Source: CAZJKE01 sp964555625
GTDB lineage: Bacteria > Planctomycetota > Phycisphaerae > Phycisphaerales > SM1A02
NCBI GenBank assembly: GCA_964555625.1
Contig: CAZKTE010000009.1
Coordinates: 1-37,873 of the forward strand
Length of the DNA: 37,873 nt
Direction of reading: 5' to 3'
Position 1 is the stretch's first letter. Each line of letters begins with the position of its first letter. A program made the position numbers and the translations under genes. Shown here in pieces: positions 15,959 through 23,974 of the stretch. The notes below the pieces were generated by a model. It was given only the letters and a program-made list of their open reading frames with translations, searched no databases and was not told the DNA's origin.

Positions 15959-15988
15959 GGCGCGAAGCGGGGGAGTGTAGCGAGCACA

Positions 15989-17290
15989 TCAGAACCCCGC
16001 CATGGGTGCACGAAACAGGGCGGAGAATCCGCCGTCACACCACGTGGTGCCATCGTTTCCGAGGCGGCCGCATGGCAAGAGGCGGGAGGAAGAGACGTGC
16101 TTGAGCCCTCGTCGAACAAGCCAGTCAGCCTGACGCTCATTCTCATCGCGGTCGAGGCTGCAGGTAGCGTAGAGGAGGTGGCCGCCAGGCGCGAGCAAGA
16201 ACAGGGCATCGTTGAGGATCGACTGCTGGAGCGTGACCAGGGAGGCCACGTGCGTCTCGTCCCAGCGATACCGCGCCTCGGGGCGCCGGGCCATTACGCC
16301 GCTGTTTGAGCAGGGCACGTCCGCCACCACCAGATCAAAGGGCGACGGGGGTCCATCGTCACCCGGGTCGAGCACGGTCACCTGGGGCAAGCTGGCGGTG
16401 GACGCCTGCAGCGACAAGCGGCGGTCATCATTGGGCTCTGTGGCGAAGATGGCAGCCTCCGGAAACATCTCGGCCAATTGTCGGGTCTTGGTGCCGCGAC
16501 CTGCGCACAGATCCATCACCTGGTCCGGGCGGAGGGACGCTGCAGATTCGAGCGCAGCGGCGCTGGTCGGGTCCTGCACGCGGATGGCCGGGTTGGTTGC
16601 CAGGGTGTCCGGGAGACTTGCCGTTGGCTCAAGCACGGCGAAGCCACCCTTGGCATGCGCTCGCAATCCGTCGGGCAGTGGCGAGACTGCGGTCACGATC
16701 AGCGGTGGTTCGGCGAGGCTGGCAATGGCGATGTCATCTGCGTCCTCGCTGGTGTTCGCGCGCAGCCGCCCCATGGCTTCCTCCGGCATGCTCGTCTGCG
16801 CGGCCAGCCCGCCTTTGGCGAGGCCCGCACGCTCCAGTCTCCAGGCGGATCCATCGCTGCGGAGGATCTGGTCGGCGGCCATGGGATCACCCTCGTCGAT
16901 GCGCTCGCTGCGCAGCCGGGCGACACTCCGAAGGACGCCGTTGACGAATCCCGTCGCCCGCGGTCGCTTGGCGACCACGCGTGTCCACTCGACGGCGTGA
17001 TTGATGACGGCGTGATCCGGAAGTCGATCCAACAGCAGGAGTTGCGCCGAACCAACGAGCAGGGCCGCGGCCACTGGCGGGTCCATCTGCGAGCACGGTC
17101 GGCGTGCAACATCTGCCAGCACCGCCGCCATTGTGAGCCACCGCCGATGGACTGCGCGATCGATCGCGACTGCCAGCGCCGCGTCTCGCGGCTCAAGCGA
17201 TGTGACATCGATGGTCGTGGGCTCAAGATCCGGAAATGCGCCAATGCGCGTCTCGATGCGAGAGACGACGACACTGCGTGCGTCCTGCAT
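15989..17290 (-). CDS. rsmB: 16S rRNA m5C methyltransferase, RsmB/Sun family
   Basis: RsmB methylates C5 of a cytosine in 16S rRNA (C967 in Escherichia coli) using SAM. The 433-residue protein starts with a NusB-like RNA-binding domain (about 1-130; ALLVGSAQLLLLDRLPDHAVINHAVEWTR) and ends with a Rossmann methyltransferase: motif I DLCAGRGTKTRQLAEMF, motif IV VVADVPCSNSGVMARRPEARYRW (catalytic-loop Cys) and motif VI LYATCSLDRDENE (nucleophilic Cys). ATG 17290 lies 2 nt after the metK stop and follows an AGGG inside metK; ATG 17320 would overlap metK and adds ten unconserved residues. Sitting behind metK places a SAM user directly downstream of the SAM maker. Confidence 0.9.
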   Translation of the reverse strand: MQDARSVVVSRIETRIGAFPDLEPTTIDVTSLEPRDAALAVAIDRAVHRRWLTMAAVLADVARRPCSQMDPPVAAALLVGSAQLLLLDRLPDHAVINHAVEWTRVVAKRPRATGFVNGVLRSVARLRSERIDEGDPMAADQILRSDGSAWRLERAGLAKGGLAAQTSMPEEAMGRLRANTSEDADDIAIASLAEPPLIVTAVSPLPDGLRAHAKGGFAVLEPTASLPDTLATNPAIRVQDPTSAAALESAASLRPDQVMDLCAGRGTKTRQLAEMFPEAAIFATEPNDDRRLSLQASTASLPQVTVLDPGDDGPPSPFDLVVADVPCSNSGVMARRPEARYRWDETHVASLVTLQQSILNDALFLLAPGGHLLYATCSLDRDENERQADWLVRRGLKHVSSSRLLPCGRLGNDGTTWCDGGFSALFRAPMAGF

Positions 17291-17292
17291 GC

Positions 17293-18495
17293 TCAGCCCT
17301 GCGTAGCGGCGGCTTGGCATGCCGCCTTCAGGGTCGCGGCCATGTCGATCCGCTCCCAGGAGAACGTACCGTCGCCACCTTCGCCGGGCGTGCGGCCGAA
17401 GTGGCCGTGACAGGCGGTTGGTGTGTAGATGGGACGCAGCAAATCCAGTGTCGAGATGATCCCCGCTGGCGTGAGGTCAAAGTGATCTCGGACCATGGCC
17501 TCGATGCGCGCCTCGTCCACAGTGGCCGTGCCCTGGCAGTCGACGGCGATCGAGACGGGATCTGGATACCCGATGGCGTAGCTGAGTTGTATCTCACAGA
17601 TGTCCGCGATGTCGGCTGCGACGATGTTCTTGGCAATGTAGCGCGCCATGTACGCTGCCGAGCGGTCTACCTTGCTCGGGTCCTTGCCGCTGAAGGCGCC
17701 GCCGCCGTGGCGACCACGGCCGCCGTAGGAATCGACGATGACCTTTCTGCCGGTGAGCCCACAGTCGCCCTTCGGGCCGCCGAGTTCAAACTTCCCGGTG
17801 GGATTGACATGAATCTCGATCTGGTCGTTCCACCACTCACCGAGGACCGGGCGAATCACGTGCTCGATGCACGCGTCGCGCAACCCGTCATGGTCGTCGC
17901 TCCAGCGCGGTCCGTGCTGCGTCGAGAGGACGACGGCGGTTACGCCGATGGGCCTGAGCCCCTCGTAGGAGACGGTGACCTGGCTCTTCGCGTCAGGTCG
18001 CAACTCCGGGACGCCACCCTCGACGCGCACCTGGGCCTGCTTGGCCACGAGCGCGTGAGACAGATCGATTGTCAGCGGCATCAGTGACTTGGTCTCGCGG
18101 CAGGCGAAGCCGAACATGATGCCTTGGTCACCTGCACCCTGCTCCTGGTGAAGGCCAGCGTCGGCGTCCACGCCCTGGCTGATGTCCTGCGACTGGCGGT
18201 CCAATCGCACCATGACCTTGCAGGAATCGGCATCGAAACCCAGGGAGGGGTCGTCATAACCGATGGCGCGGATCGTGTCCCGCACGACGGTCTCGACGTC
18301 GATGCACTTCGGATCGCTCACCTCTCCGGCCACGATGGCCAGGCCAGTAGTCACCATGGTCTCGGCAGCCACCCGCGCATGCGGGTCCTTGGCGAGCATG
18401 GCATCGAGCACGGCGTCAGAGACCTGATCGGCCACCTTGTCTGGATGCCCCATGGACACGGATTCGCTGGTGAATGGACGGATTCTGATGGACAT
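17293..18495 (-). CDS. metK: S-adenosylmethionine synthase
   Basis: MetK makes SAM from methionine and ATP. ATG 18495 gives 400 residues starting MSIRIRPFTSESVSMGHPDK; GTG 18507 is an alternative adding four residues. The ATP-binding GHPDKVADQVSDAVLDA, GAGDQGIMFGFA, the P-loop-like GGAFSGKDPSKVDRSAAYMARY and the C-terminal CHGHFGR are present. The chain is a little longer than the usual ~385. The gap to the divergent BFN gene is 100 nt with no room for a typical SAM riboswitch, and I see none. It heads the metK-rsmB-ptsN operon. Confidence 0.97.
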   Translation of the reverse strand: MSIRIRPFTSESVSMGHPDKVADQVSDAVLDAMLAKDPHARVAAETMVTTGLAIVAGEVSDPKCIDVETVVRDTIRAIGYDDPSLGFDADSCKVMVRLDRQSQDISQGVDADAGLHQEQGAGDQGIMFGFACRETKSLMPLTIDLSHALVAKQAQVRVEGGVPELRPDAKSQVTVSYEGLRPIGVTAVVLSTQHGPRWSDDHDGLRDACIEHVIRPVLGEWWNDQIEIHVNPTGKFELGGPKGDCGLTGRKVIVDSYGGRGRHGGGAFSGKDPSKVDRSAAYMARYIAKNIVAADIADICEIQLSYAIGYPDPVSIAVDCQGTATVDEARIEAMVRDHFDLTPAGIISTLDLLRPIYTPTACHGHFGRTPGEGGDGTFSWERIDMAATLKAACQAAATQG

Positions 18496-18569
18496 GTCGG
18501 GGCCCACTTTTGGGGGGTTCCGTCCATGTTATCAGGGGGGCCGTCCTGCAGCGATCCGATGGTCCGCGC

Positions 18570-18575
18570 TATGAT
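18570..18575 (+). promoter_or_regulatory. Candidate -10 (TATGAT) for the BFN gene
   Basis: TATGAT matches the sigma-70 -10 at five of six positions and lies 20 nt before ATG 18596. Transcription would begin near 18582, at the Shine-Dalgarno AGGAGG (18582-18587). The -35 is weak (TGCAGC at 18547-18552, 17-nt spacing). Confidence 0.3.
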
Positions 18576-18595
18576 GTGAACAGGAGGAGATGCCC

Positions 18596-19057
18596 ATGGC
18601 GGTGGAAATGGAGTTGTCGCGGATCTTCATTCGTGAACTCACCGACGCGCAGGTCATCGAGCTGCGTGAAGTCGACGGAGCGCGGACGTTTCCAATCGTC
18701 GTCGGTCTGCCGGAGGCGTACGCGATCGAGCGGCGCCTCAAGGGCATCGAGCCGCCGCGGCCGCAGACCCATGACCTCCTTGCCTCCGTCGTCCAGCACC
18801 TCGACGGCGAGGTCACCCAGATCGTCATCGACGACCTGCAGGACGGCACGTTCTACGCGAAGTTGCATGTGCGGCAGGGGGAGGCGGTTCACGAGATCGA
18901 CGCCCGGCCCTCAGACGCCATTGCGCTGGGCGCAGCCCAGGGCGTGCCGATCTATGTGGAAGAACACATACTCCTAGCGGTCGAAGCCGACGAATCGCTC
19001 GGCGGGGACTGGGATCTCGAAGGCGGCACCGCAAGCGAACAGTTTGATTGGGACTGA
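18596..19057 (+). CDS. BFN (bifunctional nuclease, DUF151) domain protein
   Basis: The 153-residue protein is one BFN domain: ELREVDGARTFPIVVGLPEAYAIER near 20-45, RPQTHDLL near 55, and the family-defining EIDARPSDAIALGAAQGVPIYVEEHIL near 100-125. Plant relatives have nuclease activity, but the bacterial function is poorly defined. An acidic, aromatic tail follows. ATG 18596 is preferred over ATG 18590 because AGGAGG (18582-18587) then lies at an 8-nt spacing. Its stop overlaps the truD start as TGATG, so the two are coupled. Confidence 0.9.
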   Translation: MAVEMELSRIFIRELTDAQVIELREVDGARTFPIVVGLPEAYAIERRLKGIEPPRPQTHDLLASVVQHLDGEVTQIVIDDLQDGTFYAKLHVRQGEAVHEIDARPSDAIALGAAQGVPIYVEEHILLAVEADESLGGDWDLEGGTASEQFDWD

Positions 19058-20283
19058 TGGCGATCGAGACGACACCAATGGCTCCCTTGGCCCTGCAAGG
19101 GCGCATCAAGGATCACCCGGAGGACTTCCTCGTGGAGGAGATCCCACTCTATGCGCCGAGCGGAACCGGCGAACACCTCTACTTGGGACTGCGGAAGCGG
19201 GACTTGACGCACGATCGACTCGTCGAGCGGCTGGCCCGTGGATTCGACGTGCGACGCTCTGCCATCGGTTGGGCGGGCCGCAAAGATCGCCGGGCAGTGA
19301 CGACCCAGGCGGTCTCGATTCACCTGCCGGGCGTGGAGCGTGAGATCCCCGACCTTGGATCCGACATCGACGTGCTCTGGTCCTCGCGTCATGGAAACAA
19401 GTTGCGGCCGGGGCATCTGCGAGGCAATCGCTTTACGATTCGCGTGCGCAAGCTCGACGCGGCCCGCATGAGTCATGCACGGTCCCGCCTTGCGTCCCTG
19501 TCCGACGAGGGGCTGCCCAATGCATTCGGGCCGCAACGATTCGGCGCATCGAGGAACTCGCACCTGCTCGGGGCCGCAGTGCTGCGCGGTGATGATCAAG
19601 CACTCCTTTCCGCACTGCTAGGCAGCGGCGGAGGGGCGGGGGACCCGGCGACCGAGGAGGCGCGCGCAGCCTTCGATCGCGGTGACTTGGATGCCGCCGA
19701 GGCAGCCTGGCCTGCCAGCCTCAGGACTGAGTTCCAGGTGCTCTCGGCGCTGCGGCACGGAAAGCCGCCCAGAGCTGCCCTGCGTGCCGTTCGCACGCCG
19801 CTTCGGCGCTTCTGGGTGAACGCGCTGCAGTCTGCGATCTTCAACCATGTGCTGGAACAACGACGCGCAGATGGCACCTGGTCAGTGCTGCTGCCCGGTG
19901 ACCTGGCGCTGGACATGCGAGGAGCGAAGACATTTGTGGTGGACGAGGACACGCTCGAGAATGCCGATGTGATTGGTCGCGTCGAGTGTGGCGAGCTCTC
20001 CGCAACTGGCCCCATGTGGGGGCCGCGGATGCGCAGGCCGCAGGGATCGATTCTCGACCTTGAGTGTGCGGCGATCGAGGCGATGGGACTGGAGGAGGGC
20101 CTGCTGCTGGGAGGTCGAGAGGTGCAGGAGGGCACCCGTCGACGACTGCGGGTCTGCTTGGCAGACGTGGACTCCAGTGAGGGCAGCGACGACTGCGGCC
20201 CGTACTTTGAGTGCACATTCACGCTGCCGCCCGGGGCCTACGCGACGGTCGTCATCGACGAGCTGCTCAACGCTTCGCCTTGA
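19057..20283 (+). CDS. truD: tRNA pseudouridine(13) synthase
   Basis: TruD converts U13 of some tRNAs to pseudouridine. ATG 19057 overlaps the stop of the BFN gene. The 408-residue product has the N-terminal RIKDHPEDFLVEEIP, the catalytic motif AGRKDRRAVTTQ with Asp77, NALQSAIFNHVLEQR, and the TRUD insertion domain between about 150 and 260 (NAFGPQRFGASRNSH precedes it). The C terminus GPYFECTFTLPPGAYATVVIDEL matches the family end. It overlaps the convergent tadA by 17 nt. Together with tadA, rsmB and queC it makes this part of the window rich in RNA modification. Confidence 0.95.
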   Translation: MAIETTPMAPLALQGRIKDHPEDFLVEEIPLYAPSGTGEHLYLGLRKRDLTHDRLVERLARGFDVRRSAIGWAGRKDRRAVTTQAVSIHLPGVEREIPDLGSDIDVLWSSRHGNKLRPGHLRGNRFTIRVRKLDAARMSHARSRLASLSDEGLPNAFGPQRFGASRNSHLLGAAVLRGDDQALLSALLGSGGGAGDPATEEARAAFDRGDLDAAEAAWPASLRTEFQVLSALRHGKPPRAALRAVRTPLRRFWVNALQSAIFNHVLEQRRADGTWSVLLPGDLALDMRGAKTFVVDEDTLENADVIGRVECGELSATGPMWGPRMRRPQGSILDLECAAIEAMGLEEGLLLGGREVQEGTRRRLRVCLADVDSSEGSDDCGPYFECTFTLPPGAYATVVIDELLNASP

Positions 20284-20713
20284 AGAATTCCTGCAGGAGG
20301 GCTACGCACTCGTCTCTGAGTACGCCCTCCGTGACCTCGCAGCGGTGATTGAGACGAGGGTCGTCGGTAATCTCATAGAGGCTTCGAGCGGCCCCGGCCT
20401 TGGCATCGCGGCCGCCGAAGACGAGCCGTTGGATCCGAGCGTTCACGATGGCTCCGGCGCACATCGGGCATGGCTCAAGCGTGACGACGATCGAGCAGTC
20501 GCTGAGTCTCCAGCGATCGAGGTGTCGCGCTGCCGCCTCGATTGCGATGATCTCCGCATGCGCGAGAGGATCACGATCGCACTCTCGTCGGTTGTAGCCC
20601 TCTCCGACGATCTCGTTTTCCAGACAGACGACCGCGCCCACCGGCACCTCGTCGAGCTCCGCTGCGCACTGCGCGAGTTCGATCGCGCGGCGCATCATGG
20701 CCTGGTCGCTCAT
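20267..20713 (-). CDS. tadA: tRNA-specific adenosine deaminase
   Basis: TadA deaminates A34 to inosine in tRNA-Arg(ACG). The 148-residue protein has VPVGAVV, the zinc site HAE (His52, catalytic Glu54) and PCPMCAGAI (Cys82, Cys85), and the substrate-binding VFGGRDAKAGAARSLYEITDDPRLNHRCEV. These distinguish TadA from guanine or cytidine deaminases. Its ATG overlaps the tatC stop (ATGA), so it is coupled to tatC. The last 17 nt overlap the end of truD on the opposite strand. Confidence 0.95.
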   Translation of the reverse strand: MSDQAMMRRAIELAQCAAELDEVPVGAVVCLENEIVGEGYNRRECDRDPLAHAEIIAIEAAARHLDRWRLSDCSIVVTLEPCPMCAGAIVNARIQRLVFGGRDAKAGAARSLYEITDDPRLNHRCEVTEGVLRDECVALLQEFFKAKR

Positions 20714-21687
20714 GCGTCCTCGTCCTCGCGCTCACCCGCGACCCGCGAGACGGGAAGCCAGGCCACCATGGCGATGCCCAGCTCGTAGAGCAGGTAGAGC
20801 GGCACGAGCATCATCAGCATCGAGATGATGTCCTGCGGCGTGATCAGGGCGGATACGACGGCGAGCACCGCCAGGGCATATTTGCGTCGATCTCGCAACC
20901 ACTGCGGCGTGACGAGTCCAAGCCAGCCCAGCAGCAGCAGCACAAGCGGCATCTGGAAGGCGATGGCGATGGCCATCATCAGCATCAGGACGAACGAGAG
21001 GTAGCTGCTGAGCTGGAACTGCTGGGCGACCAGTTGGTCGCCAGACATCGCCAGCTGCAGCACAGAGACCTGTCCCTCGGCGGCGCCTGGAATGGCCACC
21101 TGCAGCATGCCTTCGGGCATCTTGATCCACGCCTGGCCCGGCTCTGCGGCGGCGGGCATTGCGTCGATGAGCGGGATCGCCCCGAGCGCCGGATCATGGG
21201 CGAGTTCCAGGGCCGGCGTGGCTGAGTGGACCGAGCCGGCGAGGGCGACCATGAACTCCAGGATGATCGGCAGCATGACGTAGTACATCAGCGCCAGTCC
21301 CGTCAGCGACAGCACCGCCGATCCGGGGATCAACAGGTAGACGAATCGTCGCTCGTGGCGATGAAGGCCTGGCGAGATGAACTTCCAGAACTGGTAGAGA
21401 ATCCAGGGCGCCGAGACCAGGATCGCAGCGCCAAGGGCGATCTTCATCTCGGCGATTATGAACTCAGGCGGGCTCAGTACCTGGACCTGCACCGGGAGCC
21501 CGTGCCGCTCGAGTACGAGTTGCAGAGGCGCCAGGAACCACTTGACGATCGGCTCGGCGACTAGGAAGAACACGATTGCCAGCGGCAGCGGCGGAATCAC
21601 CGACAGCCACAGCCGAAGCCGAAGCTCATCGAGGTGCTCGCCGATGGACATGCTCTTGGGACCCAACCTGTCGATTCTGGAGGCCAT
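20710..21687 (-). CDS. tatC: Twin-arginine translocase subunit TatC with a large periplasmic insert
   Basis: TatC recognises twin-arginine signal peptides in the inner membrane. The 325-residue protein starts with the conserved MSIGEHLDELRLRL (residue 13 on), has SPPEFIIAEMKIAL and APWILYQFWKFISPGLHRHER at the first cytoplasmic loop and about six membrane helices. Between helices 3 and 4 (about residues 152-222) it has a ~70-residue hydrophilic stretch where typical TatC has about 15-20; after it the family motif resumes at SSYLSFVLMLMMAIAIAFQMP. ATG 21651 is a possible later start. No tatA/B gene is in the window. It sits between the papain-like gene and tadA in one minus-strand operon. Confidence 0.93.
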   Translation of the reverse strand: MASRIDRLGPKSMSIGEHLDELRLRLWLSVIPPLPLAIVFFLVAEPIVKWFLAPLQLVLERHGLPVQVQVLSPPEFIIAEMKIALGAAILVSAPWILYQFWKFISPGLHRHERRFVYLLIPGSAVLSLTGLALMYYVMLPIILEFMVALAGSVHSATPALELAHDPALGAIPLIDAMPAAAEPGQAWIKMPEGMLQVAIPGAAEGQVSVLQLAMSGDQLVAQQFQLSSYLSFVLMLMMAIAIAFQMPLVLLLLGWLGLVTPQWLRDRRKYALAVLAVVSALITPQDIISMLMMLVPLYLLYELGIAMVAWLPVSRVAGEREDEDA

Positions 21688-21698
21688 CTGGATCGCAC

Positions 21699-21704
21699 AG
21701 GATA
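21699..21704 (-). promoter_or_regulatory. Candidate -10 (TATCCT) for tatC
   Basis: Minus-strand TATCCTGTGC starts here and the hexamer ends 11 nt before ATG 21687. The identical 10-mer with the same 11-nt spacing precedes the gene at 21715-23001. No Shine-Dalgarno is present. Confidence 0.35.
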
Positions 21705-21714
21705 GCCACGAGGT

Positions 21715-23001
21715 CTAGTGACCGGATGCGCCTGGGGAATCCCGGAGTGCCATGGCCGCGTCGTGGCCCTCCAGCAGCCGCCCCTGGGTGAACACGGCGC
21801 TGGTCATGGCCACCACATCGAAGCAGCGATCATCGCGGGCAAGGTCGAGAATGTCCTCCGCCGACAGCGACGGCCGTCCCGCTCGCCGCGACAGCTCAAA
21901 CTCCATCTGCCCGAGCCCCTGGTAGGCGCGGTAGACGACTTCGGTGCAGACGAGCCGATCATCGGTGAAGAAGTCGAAGTCGAAGTTGTAGGGCTTGCCC
22001 TCGTGCTGCATGGCGCGATCGATGCCCTCGTCGACCTGGGACTGCTCCAGCCGCGGCCGCAGGACCACGGCGGCGTCCACCGCGAGCGTGTCCTGCGGCG
22101 GCCGAAGCCGCACGCCATCCTTGCGGGCCTCGAGGAACTGACCGTCACCGACGAAGAGCGTCGCATGTGGCCAATACCCCGGGAGAAACAGATTCGTCGC
22201 CGCACCGTCATGCCGGGTGATCACCGCATCGCCCGGCGAGAGCAGGTCGGTGATGCGTCGCCTCATGTCCTCATCAATGAGCGGCGGCCCGCTGCGATGC
22301 AGGCGGGAAAGGAGTCGACCGCTGGCTTCCGCCAGGGCGAAGAACGCTCGCTCGGCGGCAACCTTGTGGCGGCGGCGGATGCCATGCAGGCGATAGCGCA
22401 GCCGTCCAAGCAGCCAGTCGCGTGGGTCAAGGTCGATCGCGGTCTCGACTGCGGGGATCAGCGCGGCGGCCGGGCCGACTTCCCCGTCACTTGCGAGCGC
22501 CTCGAGGTCCGCTCGCGCCTCGTTGGCGAATCCCCGTGCATGCAACAGCAGCCACGCGTTGCGAGGGCTCGTCAGCGATCGGCGAATGCTCGTGAAACTC
22601 TTGCGCGGGATGCGCAGCTCTGGAACTGCCTCGTTGAGCTTGCGCTGCACGATGCGGTCGGCGGCCATCGTGGTGACCAGGTAGCGGCCCGCGCGGACCA
22701 GGGCACATGCTGCAGGGTAGGCCACCGCAAATGCACGGCCATGGCCATCGCGCATCGCATCACTGCGCAACTCCACAACGCACTCGTGGAGCGCCTCGCG
22801 GGCGGTCAGGTAGCGGCCGAACCAGTCCCGGAGTTGTTCCTGCTCCTCGGGTTCGAAGTACCCACGTGCCACAGGGCCCTCCACGATCGCAAGGAACGCG
22901 GGGGACTCAAGCCTGCGCAGGGCCATCGCCGCCGACTCTACGACGCTCGCCGCGGCGGCGAAACCACCGGGTGTCGCGTCCATGCCTGTTTGAGGTGCCA
23001 T
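21715..23001 (-). CDS. YiiX/YebB-like permuted papain-fold (NlpC/P60 superfamily) hydrolase
   Basis: From ATG 23001 the protein has 428 residues. About 250 N-terminal residues are alpha-helical with no family I recognise. The C-terminal domain shows the permuted papain signature: LLSPGDAVITR, a histidine near residue 279 in YWPHATLFVGDGQFLEA and a cysteine near 352 in RLVCTEVVYRAYQG. Related proteins are thiol hydrolases or acyltransferases acting on peptidoglycan peptides or lipids; the substrate is unknown. There is no signal peptide, which is odd for an envelope enzyme. The open frame reaches 23070 but would overlap the dnaJ-like start. It is followed after 27 nt by tatC on the same strand. 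Confidence 0.78.
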   Translation of the reverse strand: MAPQTGMDATPGGFAAAASVVESAAMALRRLESPAFLAIVEGPVARGYFEPEEQEQLRDWFGRYLTAREALHECVVELRSDAMRDGHGRAFAVAYPAACALVRAGRYLVTTMAADRIVQRKLNEAVPELRIPRKSFTSIRRSLTSPRNAWLLLHARGFANEARADLEALASDGEVGPAAALIPAVETAIDLDPRDWLLGRLRYRLHGIRRRHKVAAERAFFALAEASGRLLSRLHRSGPPLIDEDMRRRITDLLSPGDAVITRHDGAATNLFLPGYWPHATLFVGDGQFLEARKDGVRLRPPQDTLAVDAAVVLRPRLEQSQVDEGIDRAMQHEGKPYNFDFDFFTDDRLVCTEVVYRAYQGLGQMEFELSRRAGRPSLSAEDILDLARDDRCFDVVAMTSAVFTQGRLLEGHDAAMALRDSPGASGH

Positions 23002-23012
23002 GGTGCGGGCAC

Positions 23013-23018
23013 AGGATA
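23013..23018 (-). promoter_or_regulatory. Candidate -10 (TATCCT) for the YiiX-like gene
   Basis: Minus-strand TATCCTGTGC, identical to that before tatC, ends its hexamer 11 nt before ATG 23001. It lies back to back with the dnaJ-side TATACT at 23034-23039. Confidence 0.35.
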
Positions 23019-23033
23019 GGCGTGGAGCAGGGG

Positions 23034-23039
23034 TATACT
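23034..23039 (+). promoter_or_regulatory. Candidate -10 (TATACT) for the dnaJ-like gene
   Basis: TATACT matches the -10 consensus at five of six positions and lies 29 nt before ATG 23069. A G-rich Shine-Dalgarno-like run follows just before the start codon. No clear -35 is seen. Confidence 0.35.
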
Positions 23040-23068
23040 CGCCCGACCTCCACGCGGGGGGGCATGGC

Positions 23069-23974
23069 ATGTCATCGACGGTGGACTATTACGCGACGCT
23101 TGGCGTCCCACGATCGGCCAAGGCAGCGGAGATTCGCCAGGCCTACAGGTCCCTTGCGCGCAAGTACCACCCGGACGTAAACAGCAGCGAGGACGCTGCG
23201 ACCCGCTTCGCCGAGGTCCAGGCCGCCTACGACGTACTCAGCGATGCCCAGAAACGACGGACCTATGACACCTATGGGTCCGCCGGCGAACGACTCTCGA
23301 GCGGACCTCGCTGGTCCCACGAGGCGGGAGGAGCGGACTTCACGGAGGTCTTCGAGTCCATGTTCGGGGGTGGCTCACCGTTTGGTCGTCCACCAGCGTC
23401 CCCGAGCCGGGCCCCCTCACCACGTCGTGGCGGAGACATCACGCTCTCGATTGCGGTCACATTCATGACCTCCGTGCGCGGCGGCAGCGAGGAGATCTCC
23501 GTCGACGGCTCCTCGCCGATCTCGCTGCGCATCCCGGCGGGGATCGAACCCGGGAGCAAGCTGCGCCTGCGCGGGAAGGGCGACCCAGGCTCCATGGGCG
23601 GCGAAGCGGGCGATGTGCTGGTGACCGTGGACGTCGGCGCGCACCCCTGGTATCGCCGCAACGGACTTGACATCGAACTCGACGTGCCTGTCAACGCTGC
23701 CGAGGCCGCGCTGGGCACGAGCGTGACCCTGCCGCTGCCTCTTGGCGGAACCGTCGACATGGCAATTCCCGCCGGAGTGTCCAGCGGCCAACGGCTTCGG
23801 GTGCGAGGCAAGGGCGTCGCCACCGACGAGCGGGTTGGCGACTTCCACGCCGTGATCCAGATCGTCGGCAGCGCGGAACTCGACGATGCGTCGCTGGAAT
23901 GCTTCAAGTCACTGCGAGATCGACTTCCGAATCCGCGAGAGGACGCTCCCTGGGCGGACAGATGCGATGGCTGA
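23069..23974 (+). CDS. DnaJ/CbpA-type co-chaperone without zinc finger
   Basis: J-domain proteins stimulate the DnaK ATPase. ATG 23069 starts MSSTVDYYATLGVPRSA; the 301-residue chain has a J domain (about 1-70) with the HPD triad in KYHPDVN, a short Gly/Pro/Ser-rich linker with FGGGSPFG, and two C-terminal beta-sandwich domains (ISLRIPAGIEPGSKLRLRGKG; VTLPLPLGGTVDMAIPAGVS). The four CxxCxGxG repeats of true DnaJ are absent, as in CbpA. It overlaps queC by 8 nt. No dnaK or grpE is nearby. Confidence 0.92.
   Translation: MSSTVDYYATLGVPRSAKAAEIRQAYRSLARKYHPDVNSSEDAATRFAEVQAAYDVLSDAQKRRTYDTYGSAGERLSSGPRWSHEAGGADFTEVFESMFGGGSPFGRPPASPSRAPSPRRGGDITLSIAVTFMTSVRGGSEEISVDGSSPISLRIPAGIEPGSKLRLRGKGDPGSMGGEAGDVLVTVDVGAHPWYRRNGLDIELDVPVNAAEAALGTSVTLPLPLGGTVDMAIPAGVSSGQRLRVRGKGVATDERVGDFHAVIQIVGSAELDDASLECFKSLRDRLPNPREDAPWADRCDG

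Noticed and set aside
18496..18595. SAM riboswitch before metK
   Set aside because: The divergent gap is only 100 nt and shared with the BFN gene promoter; no multi-stem SAM aptamer core or terminator is visible.
22845..22862. tRNA T-arm-like GGTTCGAA
   Set aside because: It lies inside the coding sequence of the YiiX-like gene and no acceptor, D or anticodon stems can be drawn around it.
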